A stretch of DNA of 10,112 nucleotides, taken from the NCBI GenBank assembly GCA_028565635.1, contig JAOXYB010031887.1:4411-14522 (forward strand), read 5' to 3'. The DNA is from Phoronis ovalis (Eukaryota; Phoronida; Phoronidae). The notes below the pieces were generated by a model. The model made no database searches, had not been told where the DNA came from, and saw nothing but the letters and a program-made list of their open reading frames with translations. Shown piece after piece: positions 9,301-10,112 of the stretch (positions are counted from its first letter, which is position 1; every line of letters starts with the position of its first letter). Made by a program: the position numbers and the translations under genes.

Positions 9301-9943
9301 TAGAATACAAGTTATGCCATCAGCACAGCGGGTTTTACCAGTAGGACAAGCTGAAATACAAAAGGGAAATATTACAAGTTAAGGCTTGGTATATTTATAA
9401 TAATGACATTTTCCCCTCTTAATAGTTTATTGATGACATTACAAAATACAGTCACTTGCTGGCAAACTTGCAAGGGGCTTTTATACTGTAAAAAGTTAGA
9501 GATTTCAGTTATTCTCCTTAGCTTAAACAAGACAAGCGAAAAAGTTGAGTCATTCTTTGAAAGATCAGTTCAAAATTCACTGGATATATATTATAAATAA
9601 CTTAATACCTCTATATGCTAAGCAGGCTAAACACAAAAACAAATTTTTTGTATTAACACTGCCAAAACAGAATTCAGTGCAACCAATTTAAGAGTTGCAA
9701 TACATTTTAAAGCTATACTGTGGCAAATAGTAATGGAAAGTTATTTATTATAATTTTTGGATTTATTTCTTTTATTAATTAATACTATGAAGTTACAATT
9801 TTAAATAAAAGATATCAAAAATGAATACATACGACAGTTTGTTTCATCATCTCCATTGGGACAATTAAAATTTTGATCACATCTTAAATTATTACTGATA
9901 CACTCTCCAGTGCTGCATCTAAAGTCACCATAATTTGTACAAT
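224..9943 (-). CDS. Mosaic LDLa-SRCR-trypsin-SRCR-SRCR-MAM protein (internal part of a 15+ exon gene)
   Basis: The span covers 15 minus-strand exons with matching splice phases that give one continuous 738-codon reading frame. Domain order is three LDLa repeats, a TMPRSS-type SRCR, an S1 serine protease, two six-cysteine SRCRs and the first part of a MAM domain. All of these are extracellular, disulphide-rich modules, so the product should be secreted or membrane-anchored; several NxS/T sequons (for example in the third SRCR and the MAM part) fit passage through the secretory pathway. The family logic is that LDLa and SRCR modules place or regulate the protease by binding ligands. The gene is incomplete at both ends: the first exon seen begins mid-codon after an acceptor, and the last ends at a phase 1 donor inside the MAM domain. 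The closest well-known plan is the type II transmembrane proteases and enteropeptidase, which end with the protease; this one continues. I do not assign an orthologue. Confidence 0.9.
377..795 (-). other. Intron between SRCR 3 and MAM (419 bases)
   Basis: AT-rich non-coding sequence with no repeat or domain signature that I can see. The flanking exons join cleanly in phase 1. Confidence 0.8.
796..992 (-). CDS. Exon: SRCR domain 3, second half
   Basis: The 197-base exon (acceptor attttcag, donor GTAAGT) encodes [17 protein letters not shown], then [29 protein letters not shown]. The C-x-G-x-E-x-x-L-x-x-C motif and the final cysteine identify an SRCR second half with six cysteines over the domain. 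There are sequons at NGS, NST and, in the following linker, NDT. The domain is more diverged than SRCR 2. It is joined to the MAM exon through a split CCA codon. Confidence 0.9.
993..1437 (-). other. Intron inside SRCR 3 (445 bases)
   Basis: AT-rich non-coding sequence with A and T runs. It occupies the same phase 2 position within the SRCR fold as the introns at 2535-2650 and 6712-7037. Confidence 0.8.
1438..1576 (-). CDS. Exon: SRCR domain 3, first half
   Basis: The 139-base exon (acceptor tacatgtag, donor GTAGTA) encodes [30 protein letters not shown], then [11 protein letters not shown]. It keeps VRM, the GxxE strand, the W-x-P-V-C motif and the C-x-M-L-G motif. The usual W-x-D before the second cysteine is replaced by INYVAAQL. 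A sequon (NNS) is present. It enters in phase 1 and leaves in phase 2, exactly as in SRCR domain 2. Confidence 0.9.
1577..2352 (-). other. Intron between SRCR 2 and SRCR 3 (776 bases)
   Basis: AT-rich, with stops in every frame and no domain signature. A minus-strand open frame running on from the exon end at 2353 is simply read-through into the intron. Nothing else of note was seen. Confidence 0.8.
2353..2534 (-). CDS. Exon: SRCR domain 2, second half
   Basis: The 182-base exon (acceptor tataaacag, donor GTAAGT) encodes [12 protein letters not shown], then [29 protein letters not shown]. The D-C-x-G-x-E-x-x-L-x-x-C motif and the final A-G-V-x-C are hallmarks of the SRCR second half, and the domain has six cysteines in total. 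It is separated from its first half by the shortest intron of the gene (116 bases). Its phase 1 end joins the next SRCR domain through a split GCT codon with a linker of only a few residues (FKQPVRA). Confidence 0.94.
2651..2822 (-). CDS. Exon: SRCR domain 2, first half
   Basis: The 172-base exon (acceptor cattatag, donor GTACTA) opens with a short proline-rich linker ([11 protein letters not shown]) after the protease and then [44 protein letters not shown]. This matches the first half of a standard SRCR domain almost motif for motif: VRL, GxVE, W-x-x-[LV]-C, W-x-D-x-x-A-x-V-x-C, MGF. Entry phase is 1, exit phase 2. Its presence straight after the end of the protease domain is what makes the architecture unusual. 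Confidence 0.93.
2823..3296 (-). other. Intron between protease and SRCR 2 (474 bases)
   Basis: AT-rich non-coding sequence. It is phase 1 and lies within a few residues of the protease C-terminus, so it marks the seam where the extra C-terminal modules join the protease. No in-frame stop is used: the donor GTAAGT after THT is a perfect consensus. Confidence 0.8.
3297..3450 (-). CDS. Exon: S1 serine protease, catalytic Ser195 and C-terminal helix
   Basis: The 154-base exon (acceptor tttaattag, donor GTAAGT) begins exactly with [10 protein letters not shown]; the catalytic Ser codon is the complement of 3442-3444. It continues [18 protein letters not shown], then [17 protein letters not shown], the closing strand and helix. 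Cys201 and Cys220 are present, so all nine cysteines expected for this type are accounted for. Compared with the chymotrypsin numbering there are no gaps between Trp215 and Val231: position 216 is His and 226 is Ser, both normally Gly. The exon does not stop; it ends in phase 1 and splices into another SRCR domain. Confidence 0.95.
3728..3870 (-). CDS. Exon: S1 serine protease, Cys168-Cys182 region and Asp189
   Basis: The 143-base exon (acceptor cttttgcag, donor GTAAGT) begins [18 protein letters not shown] and continues through [18 protein letters not shown]. Cys168 (NEC) and Cys182 (MIC) form the usual pair. The Asp in LLDMC is position 189 at the base of the S1 pocket (codon complement 3737-3739), which in this family specifies cleavage after Arg or Lys. 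Position 192 is Pro where Gln is common. The exon ends in phase 0 directly before GDSGGP, the classic intron position of S1 protease genes. Confidence 0.94.
3871..5175 (-). other. Largest intron, inside the protease domain (1305 bases)
   Basis: This intron splits the protease between GFGRWR and YGTPPR. It holds the repeat pair around 4224-4750 and a short inverted repeat AAGTTAC-aagaat-GTAACTT at 4900-4919. The stretch 4750-5060 is also less AT-rich than typical introns here, but no protein similarity is recognisable in it. The excess length relative to the other protease introns (277 and 317 bases) is consistent with an insertion. Confidence 0.75.
4100..4760. repeat. Diverged internal repeat pair in the largest intron (possible decayed element)
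   Basis: Within the 1305-base intron, about 4224-4374 and about 4610-4750 align with each other in direct orientation at roughly two thirds identity by eye, with one 11-base gap. Shared blocks include TGACCCAnTTTTCA, GCCTTnnACACC, GCATTCA, AATGCT and a closing ATAGnT-TACCAT. A third, shorter match may begin at 4145 (CTGACC...GCCT...ACC), and the TGACCCA word recurs at 4430. The stretch looks less AT-rich than the flanking intron. No terminal inverted repeats, target-site duplication or transposase could be seen, so the type of element is unknown. Confidence 0.5.
5176..5444 (-). CDS. Exon: S1 serine protease, central part with Asp102
   Basis: The largest exon seen (269 bases; acceptor tttttag, donor GTAAGT). 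It continues from HCVDR and encodes [12 protein letters not shown], then [20 protein letters not shown] (the Asp of the triad, codon complement at 5306-5308), ILPVCLAG (Cys122) and FCAASGFG (Cys136, with Phe instead of Trp in the usual GWG). The intron after HCVDR is at the well-known position just past the catalytic His in S1 protease genes. It enters in phase 2 and leaves in phase 1. Confidence 0.95.
5702..5726. repeat. 8-base perfect inverted repeat
   Basis: AAAAGGTC, a 9-base spacer and GACCTTTT form a perfect stem in the intron between the two N-terminal protease exons. The arms contain an AGGTC/TGACC core similar to nuclear-receptor half-sites, but a stem this short in AT-rich DNA can arise by chance. 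Confidence 0.35.
5762..5942 (-). CDS. Exon: S1 serine protease, linker, activation site and His57
   Basis: The 181-base exon (acceptor tttttgtag, donor GTAAGC) encodes the linker EECGIRSP, the propeptide end NLTFADTF, the mature N-terminus [14 protein letters not shown] and [18 protein letters not shown]. The His of the triad is the CAC complement at 5773-5775. The linker cysteine pairs in this family with Cys122 (found in the next exon), so the catalytic domain would stay tethered to the N-terminal modules after cleavage. The P1 residue at the expected activation cleavage is Phe (the family normally has Arg or Lys), and the new N-terminus reads IYGG instead of IVGG. An NLT glycosylation sequon sits nine residues before the cleavage point. 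Confidence 0.95.
6265..6266 (-). other. Non-canonical GC splice donor
   Basis: The intron from 6266 down to 5943 begins with GC in the context AAG/GCAAGC and ends with a strong T-rich acceptor (tttttttttgtag). GC donors are the main minor class of U2-type donors and usually have, as here, a near-perfect surrounding consensus. Use of this site gives the right phase for the protease exon; reading on gives a stop. All other donors assigned in this gene are GT. Confidence 0.72.
6267..6316 (-). CDS. Exon: SRCR domain 1, C-terminal end (50-base micro-exon with GC donor)
   Basis: Only 50 bases long. It follows a strong acceptor (gattttgtttcag) and encodes [16 protein letters not shown], the typical end of an SRCR fold (C, spacer, hydrophobic strand, C). 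The phase 2 start completes the split AGT codon from the exon at 6598. The phase 1 end (GAA G) completes GAG with the AG that opens the protease exon at 5942, giving NLE-EECGIR. The donor is GC (AAG/GCAAGC) rather than GT. Reading on without splicing meets a stop within seven codons, and no GT donor in the right phase lies nearby. Easily missed by gene finders. Confidence 0.78.
6598..6711 (-). CDS. Exon: SRCR domain 1, middle part
   Basis: This 114-base, cysteine-free exon (acceptor tttttcag, donor GTATGA; phase 2 on both sides) encodes [16 protein letters not shown] followed by a polar stretch and HDRITT. On its own it has no clear signature; it is assigned by its phase match to both neighbours and by its resemblance in layout to the middle of the SRCR domain of TMPRSS-family proteases, which also has a Tyr after the C-x-x-[LM]-G motif and a long cysteine-poor stretch. 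An N-glycosylation sequon (NDT) is present. Confidence 0.75.
7038..7164 (-). CDS. Exon: SRCR domain 1, first part (TMPRSS-type)
   Basis: The 127-base exon (acceptor ttttgtag, donor GTATGA) starts in phase 1 and ends in phase 2. It encodes [13 protein letters not shown], then GQWLPIC and [10 protein letters not shown]. This is the first half of an SRCR fold: a beta strand, the conserved W-x-x-[IV]-C motif and the C-x-x-[LM]-G motif. The break after the C-x-x-L-G motif in phase 2 is at the same place as in the two later SRCR domains of this gene. The usual acidic DDW turn is replaced by [10 protein letters not shown]. Confidence 0.85.
7165..7930 (-). other. Intron between LDLa 3 and SRCR 1 (766 bases)
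   Basis: AT-rich and without recognisable coding sequence on the minus strand. An 86-codon open frame on the plus strand (7194-7454) has no recognisable domain. The YY1/CTCF-like motifs lie in this intron. Confidence 0.8.
7657..7703. promoter_or_regulatory. Adjacent YY1-like and CTCF-like motifs in an intron
   Basis: AAAATGGCTGCCG (from 7658) resembles the YY1 consensus, and GCACCATCTAGTGGTA (7688-7703) resembles the reverse CTCF core GCGCCMYCTAGTGG. They are about 20 bases apart in the intron between LDLa 3 and SRCR 1. The assignment rests only on consensus resemblance, and non-bilaterian animals are thought to lack CTCF, so it is tentative. Confidence 0.25.
7931..8041 (-). CDS. Exon: LDL-receptor class A repeat 3
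   Basis: The exon is again 111 bases with phase 1 borders (acceptor aattatag, donor GTATTA). It encodes the most canonical of the three LDLa modules: [14 protein letters not shown], then [17 protein letters not shown]. The acidic calcium ligands (D in CDG, D before the fifth cysteine, D and E in DSDE) are all present. Joined in frame to repeat 2 through a split GAA codon and to the SRCR exon at 7164 through a split GTT codon. The three-in-a-row layout of equal, symmetric-phase exons is the classic signature of exon-shuffled module duplication. Confidence 0.95.
8042..9239 (-). other. Intron between LDLa exons 2 and 3 (1198 bases)
   Basis: AT-rich with many stops in all frames. The flanking exons join in phase without any further exon. 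Contents seen are the direct repeat at 8234-8408, a short TA run at 8176-8187 and the near-palindrome CCACAATTTGTGG at 8623-8635. I found no further LDLa-like cysteine pattern, although a skipped phase 1-1 exon cannot be strictly excluded. Confidence 0.8.
8234..8408. repeat. Short direct repeat in an AT-rich intron
   Basis: Two AT-rich segments, about 8234-8306 and 8347-8408, share CTA[G/A]TGCATATT[G/A]TTATCATCTTTTT, then TAAACTTT[T/C]TTCATGTA and a T run. The copies are 113 bases apart and the second lacks a few internal bases. The arrangement looks like a decayed local tandem duplication. It lies in the 1198-base intron between LDLa exons 2 and 3. Confidence 0.55.
9240..9350 (-). CDS. Exon: LDL-receptor class A repeat 2
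   Basis: This 111-base exon has the same length and the same phase 1 borders as its neighbours (acceptor tatttcag, donor GTTAGT). It encodes a six-cysteine LDLa module: CPTGKTRC at the start, then [11 protein letters not shown] and NGTDEMGC. The calcium-site pattern CDGxxDC followed by TDE is complete. The Cys-Pro junction with repeat 1 leaves almost no linker, so repeats 1 and 2 should sit close together. The acceptor-side 482-base intron separates it from repeat 1. Confidence 0.92.
9351..9832 (-). other. Intron between LDLa exons 1 and 2 (482 bases)
   Basis: AT-rich, with no coding signature on the minus strand. A 65-codon plus-strand open frame (9403-9600) has no recognisable domain and no codon bias that I can see. 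Confidence 0.8.
9833..9943 (-). CDS. Exon: LDL-receptor class A repeat 1
   Basis: The exon is 111 bases, bounded by an acceptor after a T-rich run (actttag) and a GTATGT donor, with phase 1 at both ends. It encodes one complete LDLa module with six cysteines, beginning CTNYGDFRC and ending with GDDETNC. LDLa modules fold around a calcium ion held by acidic side chains near the C-terminus and usually bind protein ligands. Here the usual acidic residue two or three positions before the fifth cysteine is Asn (NFNC), while the GDDE acidic group is kept, so calcium binding may be weaker; that is inference. This is the first exon of the gene in the window; earlier exons must exist because it starts mid-codon. 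Confidence 0.92.
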
Positions 9944-10112
9944 CTAAAGTAAAAAAAAAGAGTTATATTTGAGTACGTGTACTATATAATAAACACCCAT
10001 CAAAGGATACAATAGACTCTTCTCATGCATGGCTATTCCAGTCTCCCCCCTTAATATTACATGTGCAAACCAAGCATACATTCAATAGGAATTATAACAA
10101 ACTTATCAAAAT
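9944..10112 (-). other. Partial intron upstream of LDLa 1
   Basis: Non-coding sequence leading to the acceptor of the first exon seen. No exon, promoter element or start codon could be recognised; the 5' end of the gene is outside the window. Confidence 0.7.

Noticed and set aside
9403-9600. 65-codon plus-strand frame in the LDLa intron
   Set aside because: No domain and no support; length is within chance for the window.
1-10112. Bacterial operon, CRISPR, phage or tRNA/rRNA content
   Set aside because: No long bacterial-type genes, no regular short repeats with spacers, and no RNA-gene signature was seen. The spliced animal-type exons explain the coding content.

Overview
This is eukaryotic, almost certainly animal, genomic DNA. 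The sequence is AT-rich. All recognisable coding sequence lies on the minus strand as short exons with GT..AG (once GC..AG) borders and introns of about 116 to 1305 bases. The domains (LDL-receptor class A, scavenger-receptor cysteine-rich, trypsin-like protease, MAM) are typical of animal secreted or cell-surface mosaic proteins. The AT richness and the odd domain order suggest an invertebrate, possibly an early-branching one (sponge, placozoan, cnidarian), but the sequence does not fix the taxon.

The window holds the interior of one gene, transcribed from about 10112 towards 1. I can place 15 exons (2214 coding bases, 738 codons). Their splice phases join in one open frame from 9943 to 224, with no leftover or missing base at any of the 14 junctions. 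In transcription order they encode: LDLa 1 (9833-9943), LDLa 2 (9240-9350), LDLa 3 (7931-8041); a TMPRSS-type SRCR domain on three exons (7038-7164, 6598-6711, 6267-6316); a complete S1 protease domain on four exons (5762-5942, 5176-5444, 3728-3870, 3297-3450); two further six-cysteine SRCR domains on two exons each (2651-2822 plus 2353-2534; 1438-1576 plus 796-992); and the start of a MAM domain (224-376). The start codon, any signal peptide or membrane anchor, the rest of the MAM domain and the stop codon lie outside.

The N-terminal half (LDLa, then SRCR joined to the protease by a linker cysteine) is the plan of type II transmembrane serine proteases and enteropeptidase. The unusual part is that the protease is not the C-terminus: two SRCR domains and a MAM domain follow. 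The catalytic triad and Asp189 are present, but the activation site has Phe rather than Arg/Lys before the new N-terminus, and two glycines that line the substrate cleft (216, 226) are replaced. The likely picture is an extracellular or membrane-tethered multidomain protease whose adhesive modules lie on both sides of the catalytic domain.

No RNA gene, CRISPR array or intact mobile element is visible. The introns contain a diverged repeat pair (about 4224-4374 and 4610-4750), a shorter direct repeat (8234-8408), a few inverted repeats, and a YY1-like motif next to a CTCF-like motif.
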